Positions 22,062 to 34,000 of a stretch of DNA of 64,000 nucleotides are shown here, piece by piece (positions within the stretch are counted from its first letter, which is position 1; every line of letters begins with the position of its first letter). Origin of the DNA: Strigamia acuminata (Eukaryota > Arthropoda > Chilopoda > Geophilomorpha > Linotaeniidae); assembly GCA_949358305.1 (NCBI GenBank), contig OX442315.1, positions 37,350,427-37,414,426 of the forward strand, written 5' to 3'. A program made the translations under genes and the position numbers. The notes under the pieces were generated by a model that was not told the DNA's origin, did not search any database, and saw only the letters and a program-made list of their open reading frames with translations.

Positions 22062-25057
22062 TTGTAAATTATCATTTTCAATAACTTAACTGAAAAATCA
22101 ACTCGTTACACGGACGTTAGAAAATCATGTCGTTAAGGTTCCCATCCTTGTTAATTGATGTGTTATTATAATAAGTTTAAATCTCAGTTGGATGGTTTTT
22201 ACTTCCACCAAAAAAAACAACAGTCAATTCTATATCAATGTTTACATCAGTTTTAATCTTAACAAATTAAAAATTTAATCTAAGCACACTAATTGGTGGT
22301 TTACAAATTGAGTACAAGTATTTGATGAAATAAACAAAACCTCATATCAAAGTAGGTGCAGTATTCTTTATTTATCAGAACTTATCAATATTATAAGTAA
22401 AATAAAAATGTTTTACATCATTAAAGCAGTGTATATTGTGATAAATAACATACCATATTTCTTCAAGTAAAAGCCACGGCTCTCATTCAAAACTACTACT
22501 CTAGGCTGCGACTCTTAATCGAGGGAGGCTCTTATTTCAAGTAGTGGCCGTTACATCTATTTTACATTTTTTTTATCTGTTCTGTTGATACTACATTTTT
22601 TTTATATCCGTTCTGTTCATTCTACATTTATTTTATATTCGTTCTGATTATTCTACATTCGTTTTGAGACTAAAAACGAATGTGGAAATAACAAAACGAA
22701 TGCAAAATGAACGTAGAACATTCGTTTTACATCCATTGTAATACGGTATCAGGAAAAAAAACCTTAGTTTTAATAAAATTTTAACATATAATAGTTAATT
22801 TAGAGTGTATGTTTCTTTATATTTGTTTCATTATAAATTTAAAATAAATTTCTATTGCATTGTATTAATTGGTTGTTTTCTATTTTTGATATCATTGAAG
22901 ACAGCAAAAGTCAAAAATTCCATTTGATGTTTTTATTGTTATTTTCAAATTGTTAGCAATTTTGCCAATATTTTGACTTGTAAATCATTTTTAGCTACAG
23001 TATTATATTTGGTTAAAAATAAATGAGGAATTTATTAAAAAATTAGTGGTAAATTACAAATTGCCAAATTGGAATGTAATTTTCATCTTAAAAAGAGAAG
23101 TTTTATTGTAAGTAAATGTACAAAATGTTTTCGTTGACTGACACCTACTGCTGTATGCAGAAATAAATATCAGTATTTGTGTCAGCTTGGTTGTGACTTA
23201 GATTAATTTTTGATGTGCCTTCAAATTCACCACAAAATAAGATTTTTTAGAATGGCATGCTGCTATTTGTAGATGACTTAATTTAATAAATCCCACCAAT
23301 TTCAGTTCGTTTTTTGTTTAAATCTCCCCGTTTATACAATTGGATAAATGTTTTATTGCAGTATGAAATCCTTCCACTGTCGGAACCACTGTCGCAGAGC
23401 GACCAAGGATGGTTTAATTGATAAAGGGGAAAATATAAATCGACTTGCAGTTTTTAAGAATTAAAGTAAATAAAAAAAAGGTTTTATTAAATTAGGGTTA
23501 GTTTGGTGAAAGAAAAATAAAGAGTTTGAGATAAAACAGAAGAACTTATATTGTATATCGTAAAAATCCAATTCCAAAAAGCATTTTTTTTACAAAAAAC
23601 TAAATTCAAAAGTGGGAGGTGCATCTTAGAATTGACTGGGATTCATCTTGTCGAATCCATCTTGACGACCAGGTGCTTATAGTTGATTACACTATTGGAT
23701 TAGCTTACTGTTACTGTATGGGGTAATAGGAGCTTACATAATAGAGCTCAAATCTAGGTTTTGTCAGTTTTGTCTTGGGCTGTTAAACGTAACGGTTATT
23801 AAGCCACCTTGTTAAAAAGTCAATAACAAAACACAATTTATACATTTTGATTTTAGGCAACAACACATACAGCTTCATGTTAGGAATTAATGACCGATTG
23901 CGTTTAATTAGCAGAGTGTTTACGGTTTAGCCGCGGCAAATGAGTGGTGAACTACTTGATTGTTTCATAAAATAATTATTTTCTCTAGAACTACAATGGA
24001 TAGATTGTCATAAAATTTTAGGTGAACAAAGCAGAATATTGGACAAATATTCAGTTAAAATTTCATTGGTTTTCCTCCTTTTTTTCTCGAGATACAGCCA
24101 TGAGATTCAACATGTCGCAATTGTTTTGCCCCCTACTGTAGTGTCTACAATGCCTCGCAGATTGAAGGCGGTCATACGATGCAGAGATCATCCAACAAAA
24201 TACTAAACAAAAGAATGAAAATGTCCTATTTTCAAGTCGAAATAAATAAATTATGTTGCACTTTCTAAACTTATGAAATGATTTTTTCAACTTTCTAAAC
24301 TTTTGACACAAGTGAGGTTTTGAAAATCTCGATTTGTAACTAAACTATATAACTAAATATATGTAACTATAAGTTATTTTAGATGAATAATAATTGTTTT
24401 ATTCAAATCTGATGGTATAAATTGGTTTTGCTTAACTTTTAAGTCATATTTTTGGTGTTATTCACAAAGTGAGTGAATTTTTCACTCACTTTCTAAACTT
24501 TTGAAATGTAGTTGTAAGTTAAACCAAATGTTCGATTATGTGAACAAATCGGTATTACGAACGCCTATTAATTTTGATAATTGATACTACAGTAGCCAAA
24601 ACTGAAGGAAATATTTTTTTCCTATAACTAGTACGATCTATTGATAGAAAAAATGAAGCATTTTTTTTAGAAAGATTTATTTTTATCCAAAGAAAATGCT
24701 AAAGTCCAGAAAACATTATTAGTACAAACATAGATTTCAGATTAATGTACATAATTTACATTACAAGTCAACATGTCCTATCTAAAAATATATCGTCATT
24801 CTGTACACTTAACAGGAATCATTTTCAAAAAAAAAACAACAAAAAAAAAGAAACCTAGACTACAATAAAAAATGAAAGAAAAACTTAATTGTAGAGTTAT
24901 ACAATCAGATTAATTTGTGTTCCAAGTTTGTACTGACTAGTAAATAGTCCTCTACATAAAACTGTGACCACAGTTCTCAAAAGCTACCATTCACTTTTTC
25001 TCCAAAATATTTGTAACCACATTTAAAACAAATGTCGATAAAATCCCTGATATCAAA

Positions 25058-28000
25058 TCAAAACCATTTCCTCTTCTTTTCCTTCTTGGTCTTTTCTTTA
25101 ATCCCATCAGTTTCAGTTTCGTCCAGATCTTTATCCTCATCTACATCTTTGCATTTCTCTTTCCCCTTCACCTTTTTGGATTTCTCCTTTTTCTTTTTCT
25201 TTTCTTTCTTCACGTGGCTTTCGACCGAATTAGAAGAACTGGAACTGAGCAATGAGCGGGAAGAAGTGGCTACAATAATAAAAAAAAAAAAAACAGAAGA
25301 AATGTAAAAAAAATTAAATCCAACCATCACATTACTCGATCATTCGAATTTTCTTTGACCTTGGCGTAATGTCATTTGATTTTGAATGCTTTGATCTTCA
25401 ACGGCTTCCCGAAGTCGATCGGTTTCTATACTTTCGATTACCTCACTTCGTTGTCTAACTACCTCCACCAACCTAACTATCAGCTCTTCCTCTAACTCAC
25501 GGTCCTCGTCCGTTTTGATCGTTTCTGACAATAAATTACAAAACTCTTATCAAAGGTTGTCAAAAAAGAAGAGAGACACTGGTGAAATTGTTTCAATACC
25601 GGTACCTGGTTTTCCCATTAGGCACCGAATCTGAAATTCCAGCTCTGCATGTTCCTCCTCTAATCGCTGCTGTCTACGCAAATATACTAATTCCACCTGT
25701 CTTCTGAATAAGGTATTTTTCTGGTTGACCAACTCGAATAACTGCAATACTAACTCGCTTTCCTCACCATCAACCAAATCTTCATGTCCTAGAATAAAGT
25801 AAAGCATAACAACTTTTAATGTAATGTTACGTGTGACACTATTTTGTTGTCATTAGTCAACAAAACCCTCACCAGAGCGCGCTAGAGTCAGTGCCAAGCG
25901 ACTGGCCAACATGGGAAGTAATAGCCATTGCTCTTTACTTAACACACGGTACAATTTGTATATGAATTAGGTTTAAGGATCTAGTCTGCATAGCAATTAT
26001 ATCATTTAACTTATTATCATGTTGTGTTGTTTACATTGCATCGCATTGATTCAGTTGATTCTGGATACAGATTTCCGATTGAATAAATCTTGTCACTTAA
26101 CTCCACACACACTGAGTCATTCTCTATACTCTTGTTCGACTCAAGAGTATACCCTTCTCCCATTGGCCGAGCCGCATTACTCCTAACTCCAGTCTGTATT
26201 ACCATAGAGTAAAGAATCTATGGTATTACTACCACTAGGATAAGTAGTTCTTATTTTTATTATGATTATTACTACATTTTTGGATCACTATACCATCGGC
26301 CAATGGGAGAAGGGTATACTCTTGAGTCAAACAAGAGTATAATTTGCCTTCGCATGCGAACTCATCCCCACGCACATGCACCAGTATTCTGTATAGTCTG
26401 TATAATCAGCAATTTAACTAGGTACACATTTTTGGACCCTAAGCAATAAATTTACTTACAGTAGAGCGTCGATAATCCGAACTGATATGATAGCGAACAT
26501 GGGTGCTCGTAAAACCGATTTGTTCGTATAATCGGTCTATAGTTTTTACACATATCATACTGATAAAAATCGACAAAACTTAATTTAAAAGTGGATAAAA
26601 CGTCAATCACCGCTGTTCACACAACCGACGTTCGGATAATCGAAGTTCTACTGTATTTCGATCGACTTTAGGCCACTAACCTTGCAAGTTTTCTTCCCTG
26701 ATCGCCTTTTCCAGTTCAACTCCTTTTTTCTCCATATCCAATTGCTTTTCTTCAATACTCTTCAACTCCTTCAAGATTTCTTCCATCGGCAACTGCGTGA
26801 TCTAGAAGCAAACACACCTAAGTCGCATTTATTCATATAATTTTCCTTTTTCAATTGTTGAACAACCTGTCGTTTCGGTGGAATAGGTACTGGAGGTGCC
26901 GGTTTCTTCTTTTTCCAATACCCAAAAGTACTAAGCGGCACCTTAGTACTTACTTGACAAGGACTAGGCGAAGACAAACCATCATTTCCAGCGGTGTCTG
27001 GACCGCTAGACTTCAGCGTAAGATTATCCAACTCTTTCAGCGTCTTCTCGTTAATTTCAGCGTTCAGAGACGGACTCACCAAACTCGTTCTGTTCGGCTG
27101 AAGCGGTGGTGGCGGAGGAGGCGCGGGAGACTTCTTCGTGGATCTCGGCGACGGCTTATGACTAATAATGGGCGAAGAGACGTAAGGCGGTCCGGGTGGT
27201 AACGGCGCCGGTCTTTTCTTTCGCATTCCTCTCGATAAGCTTCCCGTAGGCGATATGTCCAAACCGGAGTCTCTGGACGTCCTCCTTCCGACAGTATCGG
27301 AATTTGTTGACTTTGGGGAACTGAACAAGTACTTCGATCCCGAAGCTCTCCCGATGCTCCCCGCAGGCGACGTGTCGGCAGAGTACGATCCTCGGTACTT
27401 CTGTCCCGCATTTCTACCAGTGCTGCCAGCGGGAGATACGTTCGTACTTCGACTATCCAGACTTTTTCTGGGAAGCGGCGTCGGTTTGTCATCATTCACA
27501 CTGGAATCTAAGTAGACGTTTGATTCGTCTTCGTCGTCTTCGTCACTGTCAAATGGATTCGACCCCACAGGGGCTTCGAGCCGCGAAACATTTTCCACGG
27601 GGCTCGGCACCTCGACCGCGGGGGCTTCAAACTGCGTAACATTTTCCACCGGGGTCGGGGCCTCCACTGCGGGCATTTGTTCGTTTTCTTCATCGGAATC
27701 GAACGGGTTCAGAGACTTCTGATCTTCGCACGACTTGAAGCTTGCATCTTCGGACCGAGCTACATCGTTTCCCTCGTCGTTGAACGGATTTAGGTCAACC
27801 GGGTATTCCTCTTCGACCTTTACTCTCGGCAAAGTGCTCTTCAGCGTGGTTAAAGCTTTGAGGAACACGGGCAATTCGGGCCTCGGCGGAGGCACTTTTT
27901 TCGGCGAAGTGTCTTTCTTGTCATCGGGCACATCCGTCACTTCCTGAAGTTTGGTCGACTCCGCCAACTTGCTCGTTCGCTTTCTCGGAGCCGGCACGAC

Positions 28001-31000
28001 TGGATCACAGACTGCAACGCCGCTTGACCCGACGGCCGCGGACAAGCGTTTGGGTTTTGGCGGCGCTTGTGGACTTCCGTGTGGACTCGCAACATCTTCC
28101 GTCGTTCGGCTCTTGACTGGACTTTGTAAAATCGGTGGAGATGTGGGTTTCGTGACGACCGGAGACGGTATGACGGGCATGTCAAAGATGACCATCCCTG
28201 TCCGAGACGGCGCCAACCCGTCGGTTCCGGCTTCGGCTTCCAATGGCTTGCTTTGCCGCACAGCAAACAATGGTTTGGTTTTCACACCATTTTTCTCAAT
28301 CCTTACTTCGATAGCTTTATCCCGCCTCAAACTAACGAGAGGACTTGAAGTTGGAGTTAAGAATATTTCGTCGCTTTCACTTTCTTTAACGTTCTCGGAA
28401 TCCTGTTCCGAAGTTGAGCTCGATTTCCTCCTCAATCTCGGACTGGGAATTGGAATTGGAATTGGAATTGGAATCGCAGCTTCTTCGGGTAAGGCTAAAC
28501 TAGCGGGTGCCAACGGTGGCAAGTCATCCAAAGCGGACGTTAAATCTACGGGTTTTTCCTGTTTGTCCACTGAAACTTTGTCCTCACTTTTCTTTTCACC
28601 GCCGGCTAAATTGGCCTGACTTTTTGTCTCATTGTCTTTAGTGTTGTAAGAATTGTTCATTTTCAAATTGTTTACGTCAGGCGAAATGGAGCCCGACATA
28701 AACTTCATCCTTGCTTCTGCCACTGATGACGAAAGCTTTAAATCTCGAATTTCCACCGACTGCCTGATCCGAAGCGGCTGCCAAGTGTCAGTCGGCGACG
28801 TTAATCTAGCTACACGATTTGCTGCCATGGAAGTAATAGCGGCCTTTTCGGCTTCCTCTTCGTCGGGACAACTGGCACATTCGTATTGACCAGGCAAACT
28901 GCCATCGACATATTCACCTGGTTTCAGCACGGATTGGCACCGACAACACTTGAAGCAGGTACGGTGGTACAATTTACTGTCGATAATCAGGCGTTCTAGA
29001 ATGTACACCCTTTGCTGACACGTTTGGCAGACGTCATAGCGGCGAGGTAAGGATGATGGCTGCGGCTGGTATAGCTAAATCAACGGTAACAAAAGCAAGT
29101 TTTAGTGTCATTTGTGGGTGGAGTAGTTTTGTGGAAATGGTTGGCTCTGGCAAACCAAATTCCAGGTTTTTTGCGGGAACATACCTTAAATTTGTCATTT
29201 TCTTTTAACACATTACTCCCTGAGTTATGGACTGGCCACTTATATCCTGGGAGGGAGAATTGCAAGCATGAGAGTGTTTATAAGGTGACAAGTTTTGGTT
29301 AGTGTTAGCAAAAACAGCACAATTCATGTTAAAACAACCGGTCCAATGTGTTATATTTATATACAGTTCAATCATCAGTAAATAAAATAGATTTCCTTAA
29401 TATTTAGGAGAAAAAAATCACCTAATATTTTAAATAATGCAATAACTTTGGAAATTTATTCATTTGTTTTGCAGCCCTTTACAAATAAACAACTTGAAGG
29501 CAACAAAACAGATAGAGGTTAAAAGAAACTATAGAAATAAATAAATAAAATAAAAATTTAAAAACGCTAACGTTTTTTGGAATTGATTCTGTCAAGATGG
29601 AAAATGCTTTTAATAAAACGGGTAAAGACTATTGGAAGGAAAAGTACTCTATGCTGATTCCTCATCTCAAGATATAGTTGTGACCCAGTCCATTTTTTAT
29701 GCAAATAAATACTGACATGCAAAAAGGGTCTGATATTTTAATTACGTTAATGACAAACTGGACCAATATAAACAAAAAAAATGTAAACTTAAATTGTAAG
29801 CAGACAGACCAAAGATGGAAAGTACCATGTGCACCTACACCTAAGCTTAGTAGCTTGATGCCAAAATTAAACTCAAAAATCCCGAGCTGCCCCAAATACT
29901 TGTACATGATGTTTCGAAATAATAACACAATAAACAATTTTAAACATTTGTGTTTTCGTGTGCAAAAATTAGAAACAAGTGTGGGAATTTGGCATCAGGA
30001 AACTGGGTGCAGACTCTTATTGTGGATAAAACACGTGTTTTAAAGATTAAAATCTACAAATTTGCTCCTAATTAATTAGTTTGAAAATTCAAACATTGTA
30101 AACTGTTAAATTAAATTAAATGTACAAAATGAAGTGAAGAAAAGTATTAGTAGATTAATATCATAAACATAAATTGAAAATGATTGCATTTTATTATCAC
30201 CTTTGAAGGCGGCGAGTCAGGTGACGGTGTGGTACTTGTATCACTGTTTTCCAAAGATCGCTTTGATGGTGAACTGGGTGAAACTGAGAAGAAATAATAA
30301 AATCTGTAAATACACACACATATTTCAAAGATACTTAACTTACTTGTGCGTCCACTGCCTTGAAAGCATTGATAAAATTGTGAAACATACGTCATGATAC
30401 TCAATTTATCAGGCACCTTGTACAGCACCATATCTTCGGCCTCCAAAAGTGCCGGAATACCAAGATGTTTCTCAGCTACACTAAATGCCTACACATAAAA
30501 AGAATAATTAAATGTTTCAGCAGTTAAAACCAGGTTACAACTAACTCATATTTGGGAGTTTACACACTACTGACTACTGAGTAACCCTTGTAATAAATTT
30601 CACGGTCACGTGTTTACAAACTTGCATGGGTTTGCTCCTTTTAGTGTGAAGGAATAAGAACTCATTAGTTACGCATGGTATTGTAATAGCCTCACGACGT
30701 GAGGTTATTACAATAGAAGAAAAAAGTAATGGATTGGCTCCTTTATTCTTACAATACGGTATAATGAGTTTCTCGTGATGGTTTGAATTTAGAAGATTAA
30801 AACCTTTTTTTTTCAGTTCAGTTTCTAAACCGAACCAATCGAAGCATGAGGTATTTTGCTAACAGAATAATGCATCATTGGAAGCAAGTTCCCTGGATAC
30901 ATTGTCTCAACAAATAATTTTTATTCACATTTAAATGCGAAACCATTATTACTGTTTAGACTTCAGTAATCAATAAAGCTACCTGACATTTGGATCTAAA

Positions 31001-34000
31001 AATTGTGAAAGCGTTATTTACTGCAACGGCCTTCTACCAGGTGGCTCAAATAAAACCGGCCCGACAATACAAGTGATGGTGGATGAGTTAGATTTATGTA
31101 GATATATATATTTTAGGTCGCAGAGCAACTTGTGCTGCGACTAGCGTTTATTCTAGTAGGACAGGAAGTGAAGGGTGAAGGGGAAAGGGAGTGACCAGTG
31201 GGTGGTCCAATACAAAACATCATGCCGAGATGACGTATAAAACATTCCAACACTCCTTCTCATCACAAATGATGTTGGTTACATAAAAAACAATAAAAAT
31301 TAACTCAAAAATAAGTTTAACATTTTTAAACAATCTTCATGCTTCGGTCGGTAGAGTCCTTTGGTGAAGACATCTGCTGCCATTTGAGTGGTTGGCAGGT
31401 AGTGGAGACTCATTTTCTTATCTTCTACGACTTCTTTGGCGAAGTGAAAGCGCATATCGATGTGCTTGCTATTATGATAGCTCGAATGATCTTGTGAGAA
31501 GCAAATGGCGGCCTGGTTGTCACAAAAGACGTCAGTTGCTTCCTGTTGCATTGTTTGGCAGCCCAACTCAATTAGAAGTCCTCTGAGGTGCAGGAGTTCC
31601 TTTGCTGCCTCCGATACCGCCATGTACTCAGCCTCCATGGTCGAAAGTGCAACGGTATGTTGCTTCTTGGATGCCCACGAGATTGGGCTTCCGGCCAAAA
31701 TGAACACATATCCTGTGGTCGATCTTCTGTCGTCGATGTCGCCACCCCAATCCGCGTCGGCGAATCCGTACAAATTTTCTTCAGTCTTCTCGTAGGTGAT
31801 GCCTAATTTTCGCGTCCCTTTCAAGTATGAAAGTACCCTTTTCGCAGCTTTCCAGTGTGTTTCACCTGGATTTGCGCAGAAACGACTGAGGCTGCTCACT
31901 GCGAAGGCCAAATCTGGGCGAGTCGAATTCGACAGGTAAATCAATGCGCCAATTAACTCGCGATATGGCACGTTTTTCATTTTCTCCTTTTCTTCGTTTG
32001 TCTTGGGTGACATTTCTTTGGTTAGCTTCAGTGCAGGGTCAATTGGTGTGCTGACGGTGTTGCAGTTTGTCATGTTGAAGCGTTCCAAAATTTCATCGAT
32101 GTATTTGGTCTGAGTGATTTGGACGGTATGGTCTTTCTCATTTTGGTTTACTTCGATTCCTAAGCAGTATTTCAATGATCCGATGTCTGTCATTCTGAAT
32201 TTTTCGCTTAAGTCAGATTTGACTTTGTTCATTGTTTCTGTGTTTTCAGTTATTACGATTAGGTCATCCACGTAGACAGCGATTATTACGGATTTCCCGT
32301 CTTCTAGTCTGTAAAAGACGCATGGATCTTTGTTGCTGCGATTTAATTTCATCTTTTTGCGAAGGTGGCGGCTTAACTTTTTATGCCAGTTCCGTCCGGC
32401 TTGTTTTAATCCATAGAGTGACTTTTTAAGTAGACAGACTTTTTCTTCTTGTCCCTCTTCAATGAAACCGTCTGGTTGCCGCATGAAAATTTCTTCATCG
32501 AGTTCGCCCTGAATGTAGGCGGCAACGACGTCCATTTGGTGGATTAGCCATCCCTTCTCGACTGCATACGCGATGAGAGTGCGAATGGAGTTGTATCGAA
32601 CCACAGGGGCGTAGGTTTCGTTGAAGTCCACTCCTTCTTTTTGCATAAAACCCTTGGCAACCAATCGTCCCTTGTAGCGGTCTATGTTGCCTTGCTTGTC
32701 CCGTTTGATGCGGAAAACCCAACGTGAAAAAATCACTTTTCGATTTTTGGGTTTGTCGACAAGTATCCACGTTCCCATCTCCTTCAGCGCGTCGATTTCG
32801 TTTTGCATGGCTTCGCGCCATTCATTTCGATCGTCTCTGGACATCGCTTCTTCGACGGTGATGGGGTCTGATGGGAGTGAGCCGCAAACGAAATTTGCGT
32901 GATCCTCGTTCGGGTCGAATGCGGTTTCTTGATTTTCGTTGGCGGGTTCAATGTCGTGTGTTCGGATTAAGTTGTATTGCTTCGACGGGCGCCCCGGTTT
33001 TCCGGTCCTTACGAGTTTTGGACGTCCCGGGCCTCGTTTGGTTTCAGCAGGTTGATTTTCAATCGGAATTTGCGCGTCGGCTTCATCGACATCGATTTCT
33101 CCTTCTGTTTCAACTTCGTTGTCATTGTTGCGCGCAGTAATGGCGTCAGGCGGCGGGCTTTCGGGTTCGTCAAAACTAGGAAAAATAAAAAATGGATCAG
33201 CAAATGATTTTTCGCCATTATTTGAGATGGCATCGGTTGACTCGAAAATTTTGACGTGGCAGCTTTTCACGACTCTTCGTCGGGCAGCATCATAAAGTTT
33301 GTATGCTTTTGATTCAGCTGAATAGCCTATTAATGTCAATTCGGTTCCTTTGGCCTCAAATTTTCCCTTTCCAGGTCCCTGCTGCAACACGATGGCTTTG
33401 CTGCCCAGTCTTCTCAAGAAACCAATAAATGGCTTCTTGCCGTGCCATACTTCAAATGGTGTTTGGTTTTCTAATGACTTGGTCGGGCATCGATTTCTGA
33501 TGAAAACAGCGCTGTCAATAATTTCGGCCCAAAGGGGTGGCGGCAGATTCGATTCTATCATCATGCATCTTGCCATTTCACACAGCGTGCGGTTCATGCG
33601 CTCAGAAACGCCATTTTGTTTTGGTGTGTACTCGACCGAGAGTTGACGACGAATCCCTTCTTCTTCCAAAAATTTGGTGAACGTGGCGCTGACGTATTCC
33701 TTGGCATTGTCGCTGCGAATTTTCTTAATTTTTCGTCCGGTTTCGAGTTCGACTCTTCGCTTGAAGTTTTGAAATGCTCGGAAAATTTCGCCTCTTTCTT
33801 TCAAAATTGCGACTTCGGTGTAGCGGGATTTGTCATCGATGAACGTGGCGAAATATTTGGCCCCTCCAAGTGACGTGGTCGGCATTGGTCCGCAAATGTC
33901 GGAGTGGATCAAGTCGAGCACGTCGTCCGCGCGTGTTGACGACGATGGGTGTGAGCTTCGGTGAATTTTTCCCTTTGCACAAATCTCGCAGTCAAATGTT

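Larger units (their letters stand above)
18081..24600. other. Intergenic region, 3' side of RGS to 3' side of MICAL-like
   Basis: No convincing exon in 6.5 kb. Contents recognised: a MITE at 18858-19157, TTTTGTCGAC words near 20180, MITE family A copy 3 at 21650-22061, and repeated ATTCGTTTT/AAAACGAAT palindromic words near 22560-22740. Short ORFs here are AT-rich and have no domain. Confidence 0.5.

Noticed and set aside
25032-25307. Ser/Phe-rich plus-strand ORF
   Set aside because: Antisense shadow of the Lys-rich last exon of the MICAL-like gene.
27951-28619. 222-codon plus-strand ORF
   Set aside because: Antisense to the long MICAL-like exon, which has the LIM and NPF motifs; no domain on this strand.
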